Assembly: GCA_030407085.1 (NCBI GenBank)
Contig: CM059585.1
Span: 114,751,501 to 114,815,500 of the forward strand
Source of the DNA: Trichopria drosophilae
Taxonomy: Eukaryota; Arthropoda; Insecta; Hymenoptera; Diapriidae
DNA: 64,000 nucleotides
Direction of reading: 5' to 3'
This document shows positions 10,811-23,000 of the stretch, in pieces. The notes beneath the pieces are model-generated. The model did no database searches. It had not been told where the DNA came from and was given only the letters and a program-made list of their open reading frames with translations. The position numbers and the translations under genes were made by a program. Every line of letters starts with the position of its first letter. Within the stretch, counting starts at the first letter, position 1.

Positions 10811-12099
10811 GACATTAAGGTTGAATTATTAGCTTTCTAGCTAATTTCCATCTATCATAGTGAATTTTATGAGACCGATTGGTTTGTTTACCACGGTAAT
10901 TTTTAATAACAATATAAATTAATATAAGTACATCAATTTTCAAAATTATGCATTCAACTTAATAAAATATCCATTAAAAATAATACATATGTGTATTGTT
11001 TTTCTTAAAAAGTTACGCAAATATACAAATTTATATATTAATATATTAATAAGGAGCCGGTATTCGAAATGAATACACAGTGCACTGTTATTAATTTTAA
11101 TATACATTCCTCAAATATTACAAAAAACATGTTTAATTTTAAATGTGAAGTGGTACTTAAATTTCACTTCAGAGTAATTGAAAATAAATCTCTTTAACCC
11201 TCCTGCGCACTAAGCCGTATATTTTTTAAACAAAGTAATAATTTGCTTAAATTAAGTAAATCACATTTCTCGGAAGAAGTAAATAATTTTCATTAAATAT
11301 TTCACAATATCAATGGTACCATATGTTTCGATTTAGAAAACGGTAAGACTTGAAACTAATAATATAAATATTCGCAACAAAATATTTATTTAAAACAAGG
11401 TTCACAATTTACTTGAAATAATTAAATGTTTATTAAAAGGTAAAAGTATTCCCTTAACTGTACGAAACCATGTGTTCAACACCATGAAAATAAGCAGATA
11501 TTTATTTCATTTCAGAAATATTTCTTGTTTACTTAGTTGCTCATACACTGAACTTAAGTGGGATGGTGAATACATGAACGATTCTAGTTGGTCAAATGCG
11601 TCGTGAAAATTTGGACTTTCATTCCGCTCCGATTGGGTGGTTTAAATTATAAGGTTCGATTTCCCCGACAGGTGGCTATTGAATTATTGGAGCATACTCG
11701 CAATCCCAGAAATTGATTCTGGTCTGATATAAATGCCTGCATTTTAATTCTGTCGGTATGCGAACTGTAAGCGAAATATTCAATAAGTAATGCCTGTAAG
11801 ATTGTTTGTCGGCATAGTAGGAAAACTTTCAATGAAATGACCAAATGGGAACGAAAAAACAAATATCAATTACGGTACAACCACTGTTATCCGTAGTCGT
11901 CGATGCAAGCCACCGCCCTCAAACTCCGTTATCCGGAGACGAGAGGGGAAAAAATTCGTCACGTGATGCATTCGACCAATCAGAATCGTTTACGGGCCGA
12001 CAGCAATTGCCCTGTGGTCGGCGCGATTCGCAATCGCTCTTTCAAGTAAAGCATCCTGATTGGGAATGCATACTTGGAAGATGACAGGCCGATTGCTGA
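10811..12099. other. AT-rich spacer passing into a GC-richer retroelement body
   Basis: 10811-11560 is very AT-rich with no coding signal. 11570-12099 is GC-richer, contains motifs such as CGACCAATCAGAATCG, and leads into the tail at 12100-12338. It is probably the body of that truncated retroelement. Confidence 0.45.
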
Positions 12100-12305
12100 G
12101 TGGGAGACACACCCCGTGCAAATGCGATACAGAGGGGTCAAAGTCGCTCTACGGGGCGCAATAATGGGGGGACTGGCTCTGGGTGGGTGGTGCCTTGTAT
12201 TTGTCTATGTATTGTCTTGTGATGTGTTCGATTGTCCGCCCGACCTATCCACCCGAGAGCCGACCCGCGAATAGACTAAAATGTCATGAAAGCGGGGGAT
12301 AATTC

Positions 12306-12338
<33 letters not shown>
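12100..12338 (+). repeat. Retroelement 3' tail with poly(A), copy 2
   Basis: It ends CGAGAGCCGACCCGC, GAATAGACTAAAATGTCAT, GAAAGCGGGGGATAATTCC, then an uninterrupted run of about 29 A from 12310. The same ordered motifs close the block at 7130. The A-tail fixes the orientation as plus. A short frame above it ends in STREPTRE, parallel to the REPTRK ending of copy 1, but I do not claim a protein. Confidence 0.68.
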
Positions 12339-12341
<3 letters not shown>

Positions 12342-12830
12342 GAATCCTTCACGGGAACCCGGCGGATCGCACAGACACATATACACATTTAAATGATTTA
12401 AACCATTTAAACTAAAAGTGAACGTTTTATTTATAACCAGTACAAATTGTGAACAAGTTTTTCTCTGCCGAGATCGTGTCACTAATAAAATGGAGAATAA
12501 GGAAAATTGTACAGTAAACGCACAGAGTGGCAGGTGATACTGAAAATTATCAAAATATCTTTATACTTTATTAAGTAATTTATCGAAAAATCATCAACAT
12601 GTATATAACCTACATGTAATATTTATTTTAAAATTATTATGCTGATGCAGTATTGAAATTTTCTTGACCGTAATTGTAATTTTTATTTTTTTTTTTGTTA
12701 TTATAGACATTGTCTATTAGACAATCAATTTCTGAAAAGGGCCAACATTGTGGTCGAAACGATAAATTAATTGTTTGTCCAACGACCGTACCACCGAAAC
12801 TCATACCATTTAAATAATATTTATTTTGCA
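12339..12830. other. AT-rich sequence upstream of the transposase remnant
   Basis: No gene. It may hold the 5' end of the pogo-type element that follows. A short inversion (TAGACATTGTCTATTAGACA) lies near 12703. Confidence 0.4.
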
Positions 12831-13672
12831 GGTAATTCTAAAAGAAGGAGGAAATGCTTAACCATTTCAGAAAAAGTACATATTTTAAGAAGAATCGGCA
12901 GCGGTGAAGAACAATCAGACTTGGCAGCTACTCTGGGTTACCACCGACCAATGTTAGCGGAATTAAACAGAACCGTGCTGAAATACTTAAACGTTAGGAA
13001 GCGCCAGAAAAAGTGCAGGGTTCGCTGAAAAAAAAAGTACAGTGGCCAAGAAGAAGCGTGCCTCGAAAAAATAGTTCTCATGGTTTGTTGAGAAACGAGC
13101 GGAAGGCTCTCCAATATCAAGCTCTTGTGTACAGGAATGTGCTCGTATAGTAAATGAGAAGTTAGGGAGGTCATCAGACTTCAAAGCGAGCAATGGATAG
13201 CTACATAAATTTAAGCAAAGGCAGGGAATTCGACAATTATGTATGCAAGGGGAGCAGTTGTCAGCAAATAATCAGGCTAGTGACGAGTTTTGTCAAGATA
13301 TCCGGGACTTTATTGTAAAAGAAGGATATCTGCATGAAAATGTATATAATGCAGATGAAAGTGGTCTGCAGTGGAAAAGTCTACAAGGGGAGGAAAATTG
13401 CAAAAGAACGTATTACAATTATGGTTTATGGGAACTCGACTGGAACCCACAGACTTCCATTATTAGCAATTGGGAAAGCTAAGTAACCCCGTTGTTCTTC
13501 CCTTGACATACATGAACCAAAAGAGCGTCTGGATGGACAAACATTTATTTGTGTAGTGTTATACCGAAATCTTTGTGCCAGCTGTTCGTGTAAAACAGTC
13601 CAGTGGAAATGATAAATTTTTATTAATTCTTGATAACGCGCCATCTCACCCGTCAGAAGAAGAATTGGGTCT

Positions 13673-14627
13673 ACTTTCGAAAACGCCCCTCAACCGATTT
13701 TAATGTACATTGGTATACTTACGTATTTCGGGGTGCTGATTACGGAAATGATAATGAAAATTGGCAATTTTATTTTCACGGTGAAAACCACCATAATTTA
13801 AGGTGTTTTGCAATTATATCCTAAAATTTTTAAAATTTCGTAAAATTGTTTGAATAAAAGTTGTAGATTTGATCGAAATACACATTTTATGTTGTATGCA
13901 TTTTCCCGCCAAAATCGATAGTTTTTGAGAAAAATCGAAAAAACGACAAAACACCATGAAAACGATCAATTATAACATGAATTCCATGTAGCGATACACA
14001 TATGCTTTTGGGAATTGTTAGGGATAGGTAGAGTTCTGACTGGTTAGGTTAGGTTAGTTTTAGGGCACGCATATGCTTTTAGGCATTGTTATGGTTAGGC
14101 AGAGTGCGACTGATTAGGTTCGGTTCGTTTTAGGGCACCCATATGCTTTTACCCATTATTAGGGCTAGGTAGAGTTCTGACTGTTTAGGTTAGGTTAGTT
14201 TAAGGGCACGCATATGCTTTTAGGCATTATTATGCCACCGTCATAAGCACCTAAGACAACTTCGTGTTAACGAGAGCCGTGACGTTGCCATTTCTCTGCT
14301 TCCACTATTTCTCTATACGAATTTTGACCTTCATTGTGTTTTGTAGTTTTTTCGATTTTTCTCAAAAACTATCGATTTTGGCGGGAAAATGCATACAACA
14401 TAAAATGTGTATTTCGATCAAATCTACAACTTTTATTGAAACAATTTTACGAAATTTTAAAAATTTTAGGATATAATTGCAAAACACCTTAAATTATGGT
14501 GGTTTTTTAAGGTTTTCACCGTGAAAATAAAATTGCCAATTTTCATTATCATTTCCGTAATCAGCACCCCGAAATACGTAAGTATACCAATGTACATTAA
14601 AATCGGTGGGGGGGCGTTTTCGGAAGT
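13673..14627. mobile_element. Foldback element inserted in the transposase gene
   Basis: The left arm 13673-13959 is the near-exact inverse of the right arm 14331-14627, with ends ACTTTCGAAAACGCCCC and GGGGCGTTTTCGGAAGT. The centre (13960-14330) holds the 70-bp tandem repeats listed next. No transposase is encoded, so it is non-autonomous. It splits a DDE transposase between its second and third catalytic residues and is therefore younger than that element. Confidence 0.88.
13999..14281 (+). repeat. Tandem repeat of 70-71 bp with TTAGG-like motifs
   Basis: CATATGCTTTT recurs at 13999, 14070, 14140 and 14211. Each unit contains a variant of GACTGGTTAGGTTAGGTTAG followed by TTTTAGGGCAC. GGTTAGGTTAGG resembles the insect telomere repeat TTAGG, though only two or three steps occur per unit. 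Confidence 0.85.
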
Positions 14628-15228
14628 TTATCCGAAGAATTAAATTTGATCGATCCGAAGTGCAGAGTAAAATATTTGCCACCAAACGTAACATCACTTA
14701 TACAACCCATGGATCAAGGTGTTATAGTCTGTTGAAAAAAGTTGTATAAGAGATCCTTCCTACGAGAAGTCTTACTCAGTGACCTCGAAAGTAACACTGA
14801 AGTCCAGGAATTTCTGAAAGATTGGTCATTAGTGAGGTGTTTTGAAAAACTCGCTGTTGCCTGGGAATGTGTTTCCGAAGCTACACTCAAAAATTCATGG
14901 AATAATGTGGCAGTTGAGTGAGTCGAAGATGTTCGCACATCAGAAATACAAAGGTTAGCAACAAGAGTGATGCAAGAAACGTTCAGTGGACATGACATTG
15001 AAACTTGGCTTGACATGGACAAATACGACTCTGGATGGCAAATTCGAACAGTCGATGAAATTATTACATCCGTAACGCAGCCTGACGAAATCAACGATGT
15101 CGTTGAAGATGAAGAAGACGAAGATGCTACGAACATTCTCAGTATTTCTAATGAAGATAGGGGAGTGACGGTACCAGTACACTTAATGGTATTCTATTTC
15201 ATCGTACCCCACTTCATAGCCTTCCGTT

Positions 15229-15440
15229 TCATCGTCTGGACACTTCATCGTCTACGACACTTCATTGTCTGGACACATCATCGTCTTGGACACTTCATCG
15301 TCTGGGACATTTCATCGTCTGGGACACTTCATCGTCTGGGACACTTCATCGTCTGGGACATTTCATCGTCTGGACACTTCATCGTCTGGGACACTTCATC
15401 GTCTGGGACATTTCATCGTCCGGGACACTTGTTCGTCCGG
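15229..15440 (+). repeat. Minisatellite, 17-bp unit
   Basis: About 13 copies of TTCATCGTCTGGGACAC with 16- and 17-bp variants lie just after the transposase remnant. They keep two frames open, which encode FIVWDTSSSG-type runs; these are repeat artefacts, not a protein. Confidence 0.92.
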
Positions 15441-15472
15441 GGCTCGTCGTCATCGGGTACACTTCATAGTTT

Positions 15473-16665
15473 CTTATGTTATTAGCTATTCTACGTGCAC
15501 CAGGTCTTCAGGGTCGCCGATTACGGGCTAGGTGGTGGGATCCGTAGAATTTTATGTTATTAGCTATTCTGCGTGTACTGGGTGTATAGAGTTGCCGATT
15601 ACGTGGTCTAGGTAGTGCGATCCGTAGCTTTTTATGTTATTAGCTGAAATACGTGCATCAAGTGTTCTGAGTCGCCGATTATGGGATCTAGGTAGTGCGC
15701 CACGTAGCTTTTCATGTTATTAGCTCAAATACGAGCACCAGGTGTTCGGGGTCGCCGATTACGGGATCTAGGTAGTGCGCTCCGTAGCTTTTTATGTTAT
15801 TAGCGCAAATACGTGCACCAGGGAATCGCAGGTATATATGGACTCGTAGAGCTTGAATCCACCGTTGTCCCTATGTCATGGGGAAACTCTGCCCCCTAGA
15901 CCCCCATCTTGTACTAATTGAACCTAACTAACCCCCTCAGGGTCTTGTAAGGTTTGCGACGCCACGTGCGACTCGGGGAGCTTGTAGTGGAATAAGTAGG
16001 GGAAAGTCGACCAAATCCAACCGGGTTGTACCTACTACCCCCTGCTCTATATCTCCCATCACGGTCGGCATTGGGCCACCCTCCTCTACTTATTGCCCTC
16101 CATTGGAAAAAAAAATTGTGCATACAATCAATTAACCATTTCATGGTATATCCGGAGGGATGCATTTCTCACGTGGGTTTACTCACATCTATTGGTTGGA
16201 TGTTAGGGTATTATAAAAAGGGGGGTCTGGGGGGCGGAGCCCCCCAGGACATAGGGACAACGGTGGCTCCAAGCTCTCCGAGTCGCACGTGGGTTCGCAA
16301 ACCTTACAACACCCTGAGGGGGTTAGTTACGTTCAGTTAGTATAAGAAGGGGGTATGGAGGGTGGAGCCCCCCCATGACATAGGGACAACGGTGGATCCG
16401 TTCCCTATGGGGAAATTTTTTCCGGGAAATTATATAGAATAGCTAATAACATAAAAAGCTACAGAGCGCACCACCTAGACCCCGTAATCGGTGATCCTGA
16501 ACACCTGGTGCACGTATTTGAGCTAATAACATAAAAAGCTACGGAGCGCACTACCTAGATCCCGTAATCGGTGACTCTGAACACCTGGTGCACGTATTTG
16601 AGCTAATAACATAAAAAGCTACGGAGCGCACTACCTAGACCCCGTAATCGGCGACCCTAAACACC
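15473..16665. mobile_element. Foldback element with 80-bp tandem repeats in each arm
   Basis: The left side has about five 80-bp units beginning near 15476, 15554, 15634, 15714 and 15794, each with ATGTTATTAGC, CGTGCACCAGGTGTTC and GTCGCCGATTACGGGATCTA. The right side has three inverted units beginning AGCTAATAACATAAAAAGCT at 16441, 16521 and 16601. Inside, a second inverted pair (about 15855-15990 and 16270-16397) shares CCACCGTTGTCCCTATGTCA, CCCCCTCAGGGT and GTGCGACTCGG. Tandemly repeated inverted arms are the hallmark of Foldback/Galileo-type elements. No open frame for a transposase is seen. Confidence 0.85.
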
Positions 16666-19199
16666 CAGAAAACTGTGCGTAGGATAGTCCACAAACACGA
16701 TATAACCATGTTATTTTTTTTTTGCGAAATTACGGGTGATATCCGTTATTTTTTATTGATTATAATTTCAAAATTGCACCGGGATAAAATTTTACGAGAA
16801 AATTTGTCTCGTATACTTTTCGCGGACATTTTCAGTCTTTCGCATGGTATTATATAATGGGAGGATGCAAGCGAGCGAGATAAGAGAGAAAAAAAAACGT
16901 AGCTCAGGGCTATACCAATAATGAAGGTAACAATGTTGACCTCGCGGGTCGACCAGACACACCCTCACCGTATCATAGGTTTCAATTTTTTAACATTTTT
17001 TTTCTATCTTTCTCTTTCTCTCGTATTTTCTATCTTACGTTTCATCTTTTCTCTCGTCTTTATATTTGATCTTTTCTTTTTGCCACGAGAGCGTTTTCTC
17101 GCTTCGTGTTTCTCGGATGAAATCCGCTCCTCCTGATTTTCTCAGTGTCGTATTGCTTATTTATTGTTTATTTTTATTTTTCGCATTTATTTTCCGCAAA
17201 GGACTTTGTTTGCGTAAAACTACGTTCGAGCAATCGTTAATGGCTTTTGAGATTACGTCATTAATCATTTTGTTAACCAGTTAGTTAGTGCGCACCATAA
17301 AGACGTAAATATATCAGAATGAAGCATTGCAAAAGTAGTTGCAGTACATCTGTAGATTTTGTATTATTGTGCACGATATTGCAATACACATATGTTAATT
17401 CAATTAATTATATTTTCATGCCTTTAATGTAAATGATATTTTATGATGGTGCCAGCGAAAATATAAACTAGCAGTGTGTTAACGATTCATTGCGAAACGT
17501 GTCGTATTTATTCTTCTTTGGAAAACGAAACAATTAAATACTATTTTATTCATGTTTATCAAATTTCAGCATAATGAAATTTCATTTTTTCAAATTATTA
17601 TTTTATCTCATTGAATTTGTTGTGTATAAACCTGAACAAAATATAGGAAAATGGCTTTTATAAGGAGAAAAATTTTAATAAACTACAGTCGTATTGCTGA
17701 ACCTCAAAATCGATGAAACCTTATCGACGTCGCTCGCAATACCATCCAACGGCGTTTCGCAGAAGTTTGTTGCACTTCAATCGAAATATAAATTACATCA
17801 CATGACGATATAGTTTAACTGATAAAGTACTAGAGAATTCCACTGAATTGAAAATAATTGTGTTCAAAACAATTTTATAAACAAAAATAAATATAATACG
17901 TAAACTTGATAAAAAAAAATTAGGTGTTGTATGATAACAATTAGACTGGGAAACTGCGTAGCAAATTTTTCCATACTTTATAAAATAATTAATAAATAAT
18001 TTTTAATTTATCAGATATATCTAAAGAAAAACATTTATTAAACTATTTGAAGTATTCAAAGTAATTATGTGCCCACGAAGACGTACTAAAATTTGTCATA
18101 TACTTTATCTCATAGTAATAATCGTTTCACTTGTTTTATATGAGTAATTTGAAATAAATTTGATTGCTTTTAAACTACTTGATGTATAGTTTATTAGTTG
18201 ATCAACTGCATCCGATCTGTTGCAATAACTATCTTAAAGAATTTATGGAATCAGTGTAATGTACTTTAACATTAAATTTGATTAAAATATAAAAACCTGT
18301 TATTTAATTTCAATTACATCTCAGCTTAAATATAACTACTATTAAAACAATTAAGTGTAATTAATTTCCAGAATTTACATAATTACAAAGATAATTGTTT
18401 TTATTAAATTAAATGGGAAATTTACTTGGTTCAAGTTGTATGAATTTACTAAAGAATCATTTTCTTCACGCAAATTCTTATTTTCTAAATTCATAAAAAA
18501 AAGTTATAAAATGCGTAAATAATTAATTGGTTTTAAGAACAAATTCTGAAAAATAAACACAACCGCGATATAAAAATAAATTTGTTAAATCGAAAAATCA
18601 GTTTACTTGTTTACAAGATAAAACTATTGAAAAAACGTCATTTTTGAGCTAAGATTTTTGTAAAAGGCAATGTTCTTTATGATACAGTTTTTGTGATCAA
18701 CTTCTGACCTGCCAGAAACGAGTTCCTGATAGTTTTACTTCAAAAATATGCTTTGACATATTTTGATTTTTGTCGATTTGGATTTTAATAATCATAGTTT
18801 ATTAATATAAATTATGATAGCAAAAATTGCCTTGCAAAAAATTATCGTAGCTCAAAAATCGCATCCTTTATTCAATCGTTTGGGAATAACCGTGTTAAAC
18901 ACCATTTTTTGACAATTTTTCCAATGCCATTCGAAAGAGCTTTTTTTTTTCATTTTTTCAGTCTTCACTTTTTTAAAATTCTTACTGCATACAACAAAAC
19001 AACGATGTAATCCTTGTGCATATTGTGCACACTTCGGAGTTAAAAGGTTAAATTAATATTTACTTGAAGCATTTAAGGGACATTATTTTTTCATTCTATG
19101 TCAAATTGGCAACATTTTTTGACATAATTCTTAATTTTCATTTTACTACACTGTTATTGTTAGCTCATGCAAATGAATTATTTTGAACCACATATATCA
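16666..19199. other. AT-rich sequence, no gene
   Basis: A pyrimidine tract (TTTCTATCTTTCTCTTTCTC and similar) lies at 16990-17110. A weak inverted repeat occurs between 18635-18670 and 18830-18870 (TTTTTGAGCTAAGAT against ATCGTAGCTCAAAAA). No coding signal is seen. Confidence 0.5.
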
Positions 19200-20060
19200 T
19201 TTATACACCCTGTAACGCCACCTATGACACTCCATTTACTAGGAAATAAATGATGAGAAACTGAACTGGAAGTAACTTTTCCAAATAGGATCTTAGGCTT
19301 GAAATTTGATTGGCAAGCCAGCGTAGTTTCGAAAAAAAATCACCATTTTTGCAATAACTTGGTTCTTTTTGAATTTATGTTAACTAGTGAAAGTTAATAT
19401 TGAAGATATTTTCAAGCCCTACAATTCATCTCGGAGTCTCTTTGACCTGCCATGAATATTTCTCTTGTTATAGCCAAAAAAGGGGGAAAATGACGATTTT
19501 TGCGTTTTTTCGCTTCAAACTTTTTTCGCTAAACAGTTAACGAAATATCACACAGGAAGAAAATGTAGGCCTTGAAAAAATGAACAATTTAACCCTTAAT
19601 ATGATGTGATTCGATACAAATTAAAACCACGAGAAGCCTTTTAAAGTCATGGAAATGGCGAAAAACTCCCTGTGCGTTTAATTTTTATCCAATCCCTTAC
19701 GATTATGGATCAAATTGTTCGTTTTTTATGGCCTACAACTTCTTTATTGTGATATTTCGTTAGCTGTTTAGCAGAAAAAGTTGGACGAGAAAAATCGTAA
19801 AAATTAGCATTTTTCACCCTTTTTATGGCTATTACAAGAGAAATATTCAATGTAGGGCAAAGAGGTGAATTGTAGAGCTAAAAAATAACTTTAATATGAA
19901 CTTTGACTGGTTAACATAACTTTAAAAAAAAAACGAGTTATTGCAAAAAAGTGATTTTTTTTCGAAACTTCGATGGCTTCCAATTTTGGAAGAGGAACTT
20001 CTGGTTCAGTTTATCGGCATTTATATCCAGGTAAACGGGGTGTCATAGATTGTAATGTTT
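19200..20060. mobile_element. Foldback element without coding capacity
   Basis: The two halves are imperfect inversions of each other around about 19635. Matched parts include CTATGACACTCC near 19222 with GGGGTGTCATAG at 20048, and GTTAACGAAATATCACA near 19535 with TGTGATATTTCGTTAGC near 19749. The outer left edge reads TACACCCTGTAACG. No open frame of note. Confidence 0.75.
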
Positions 20061-23000
20061 TAGAACTTTTAGCATAATTCATTTTTCTTTCCGTCATTTC
20101 AGTTAATTTACGAATACAATGAGACTAAAAAATGATGTAGTACCTGATTTCTGTAGTTCTTTAAATGATCTTTCATATAAAAACATTTATTTTAATGACT
20201 TTATAAAGGAAGGATAACAAAATTTTCAATCAAATTTTTCGATAGGTATACAGTTTTTCAAATTTTAAAAAAATTCCCAAAAATTCCTCTATTATGGAAA
20301 AGTTTTTTTAATATACCATTATGTATCTTTTTGCGTGATTCTGTGCCTACATAGATTACGTTTCTATTGCCAATATTTTATACTAATACGCAATTATTTG
20401 ATACGAACTTTTTTTCGATTGAAAGAGTTTTTTATTTCACAAATAATTAAGAAAAACGTAAGAGAATACGAGGACTAGAAAAATGACGAGAAAAATGAGT
20501 AATTTTTAAAAAATTGTATACCAGTCCCGGTATGTCTATAAACTTTACATACCATTACTTGTAAATAAAACATAATAACGTAATTAGTGAATAATACAAG
20601 CAATGGATAATTTATTGTTCTCCATGTATTAAAAAAATGTGGAAGGTCAATATAATATTTTCTTAATTTAGTTATACATTCTGTAACTCGTAAAGTTACA
20701 ATATATAGTGAATTTTCTTTCAATTTTAATATTTTTCTCTTTAAAGAGGTTCTAAAGTGCTCGACAGATAAGGTAGGAATTTTGACTAAAAACCGCAAAT
20801 AAAAAATGACGGAATCGATTTTTCAAAATTCGGGACCTGTAACGTCGATTTTAATTACTACAGACGGCATCCTAGAAAATTCCAAGGAAATTAATTGATA
20901 CCTGACCGACAATTTTCGGAAATAAATAAAAATCACTAATTTCAGAAAATGTTTAAAATTCTTTTAATCCCACCTCATTCTACTAATAATCCTGCTTTTA
21001 AAGCAAAAGTTATGCCTCATTTATCTCCTTTTAAAATCGCATTTTCCATTTTTTTGCTCTCTCTACTAAAAGAAACTAAAAAACTAGAATGAGCGAAATG
21101 AAATCCGCACTATCTGGGTTTTCATGTGGAGCTCTCGGGAAAGTATGCACCCGGCGTATCTTCGATAGGCGCAATGCGTCAGTGGGAACAAATTGCTCGG
21201 CTAGGGGAAAAGACGTGCCTGGGAATCCTCGTGCACAACCCATGGGGCAAAATAAAGTTTTGCTAAATCAAGTGCTCCATTTCCTGGAAATCAGCAGGCA
21301 ATAAGGTGGAGATGCCACATAACGAGCCTGGATACCGCGGGTAGCGTTTCGCGCCCCGATATTTTATTTACATCGCCATACAAATGTAAATACGATGGAT
21401 CGGTGCCGCCGCCTTATGCTGATCGCCCGATGCCAAGGAAGAGATACAAGCCACAGATAAATCTTAAAATAACTAATCCAAGTACACATCGAATGATACA
21501 GTACGCATTTGTATCGGCAGGACGGCATCTGTTAAAACAAGTTACCTCTGAAAATTTTATTAGAACCAAATCTTTTAAGAATGCCCAAATATTGATCACG
21601 ATCTGATCTGATGATGGTATGGCAGCCTTAAACAATCGGACCTGATGGTCACCTGACAAGTCGTATTCAATATTTAATCTGACTCTTCCCTGATGACTAT
21701 CTGATCATGCCCTGATCGATGCAACCCTGCACGCGTTACAAGCTGATCGTTAGATAAATAAACATTCAATATAAGGCATTTCACGCCGCTCACTCAGTTT
21801 TCAAGTCTGCCATCATCGCTTTTATTAGTGATTTTTTTACAGATAGAATTCGACCAAAATAAACGGTGTCAAATTTTTTCAGATTATTAAAATAGCCTAC
21901 TTATTAGTGAGAATTTTAAAAAAACTGATAATTTTCAAATGACCAGTACTCGATTGCTATTTACCGCTGAGTAACAAATGAAAATAGAATTGTTCGTCTA
22001 AACTACATTATTCATATATTTTTTTTGCTATTGGTCAATCCAGAACAACGACGAGGACGTGGCGAAGTATGGTTTCATTTCTTTTTTGTATTTTGTATTT
22101 TTCATTTATTTTTTTTTCAATTTTTACGTTTTTTTTAAATTATTTTTTAGTGTTTTAGTGAATAATATATTTTTTCAGGTGTATTTAATACAGATACTTC
22201 TCTATATCAATGATTACTAATTTTGGGAATGATTATGTTATTATTCCTTTAATTCAAGCTTTTAAAAAACGCTTTAAGTGTACACAAAACAGGCGGAAAT
22301 TCGTATCTTTACATATAAACACTGAAAACAAATGCCCAATGCAATGAAATATTTGAATGACATTGAAACGATTGAACATGTGGTTAAATTTACTAAATAT
22401 TTTATTGGTTCTACTAAATATTCGATTGGTATATTCTTTTACTCCGTAATGTTAAAATAGTCAACTTGTAATATTATAAAAAAAAATCACCAACAGTCCA
22501 CCATTCCTCAGTGGAATTTATGGTATGAACAATCAAAGAAAATAAAAATGAATTGCTTGTGTACTATTTATAAAATATAGTACACATGAATTCATTTCAA
22601 ATTTTTAGACCATTTGTTCATCTTCCTGCATGGTAAAACCAAGTTTTACCACCAGGTGGCTAAGCATTGTGGTGCATGACTTCGTAAGCAGTTACTTTCC
22701 AAGTAATTAAAATGACTTCTTCTTTGTATAAGTCAGTTCCATTCATTTATGTGAATAGCTCTACTGATTTAACTAAATTATTTAAGAATTTCAATCGAAC
22801 ATAATTTCCGAATATGTGGTTCGAATATTTGATTGAAATTGTCAATGTATTTTTCAGTCAAATAATTACATTGAATAACTCTAATACTCCTTTAAATTAA
22901 AAATAAACAATAACGATGATGAAAAATATTAAATTTATTTTATAAAATTATTTAATTTTACAATACGAAGAGGCTGAAATTTATAATCACAATCTCAATC

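Larger units (their letters stand above)
12831..15180 (+). pseudogene. pogo/Tigger-type (Jerky-like) transposase, dead and interrupted
   Basis: The N-terminus has a helix-turn-helix of the CENP-B/psq type (KRRRKCLTISEKVHILRRIG, EEQSDLAATLGY) at 12831-13026. A second DNA-binding part is degraded. From 13243 come the DDE core elements: EGYLHENVYNADESGLQWKS (first D), MVYGNSTGTHRLPLLAIGKA in a shifted frame, and FLLILDNAPSHPSEEEL (second D) near 13610-13665. A 955-bp foldback element then interrupts the gene. Coding resumes at about 14630 with ELNLIDPKCRVKYLPPNVTS, LIQPMDQGV (third D) and a C-terminal region ending in DEEDEDATNILSISNEDRGV. The D-D-D signature and the PPNVTxLIQPMDQG block identify the family. 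Stops at several places (for example after MDQGVIVC) and frameshifts show it is inactive. Target-cutting and joining activity is inferred from the family only. Confidence 0.88.

Noticed and set aside
13999..14281. Telomere or interstitial telomeric tract
   Set aside because: GGTTAGG steps are few per unit and embedded in a 70-bp repeat inside a foldback element, so this is not a true (TTAGG)n array.
15265..15531. Repeat protein of FIVWDTSSSG type
   Set aside because: Produced by the 17-bp minisatellite in two frames. No start context or domain.
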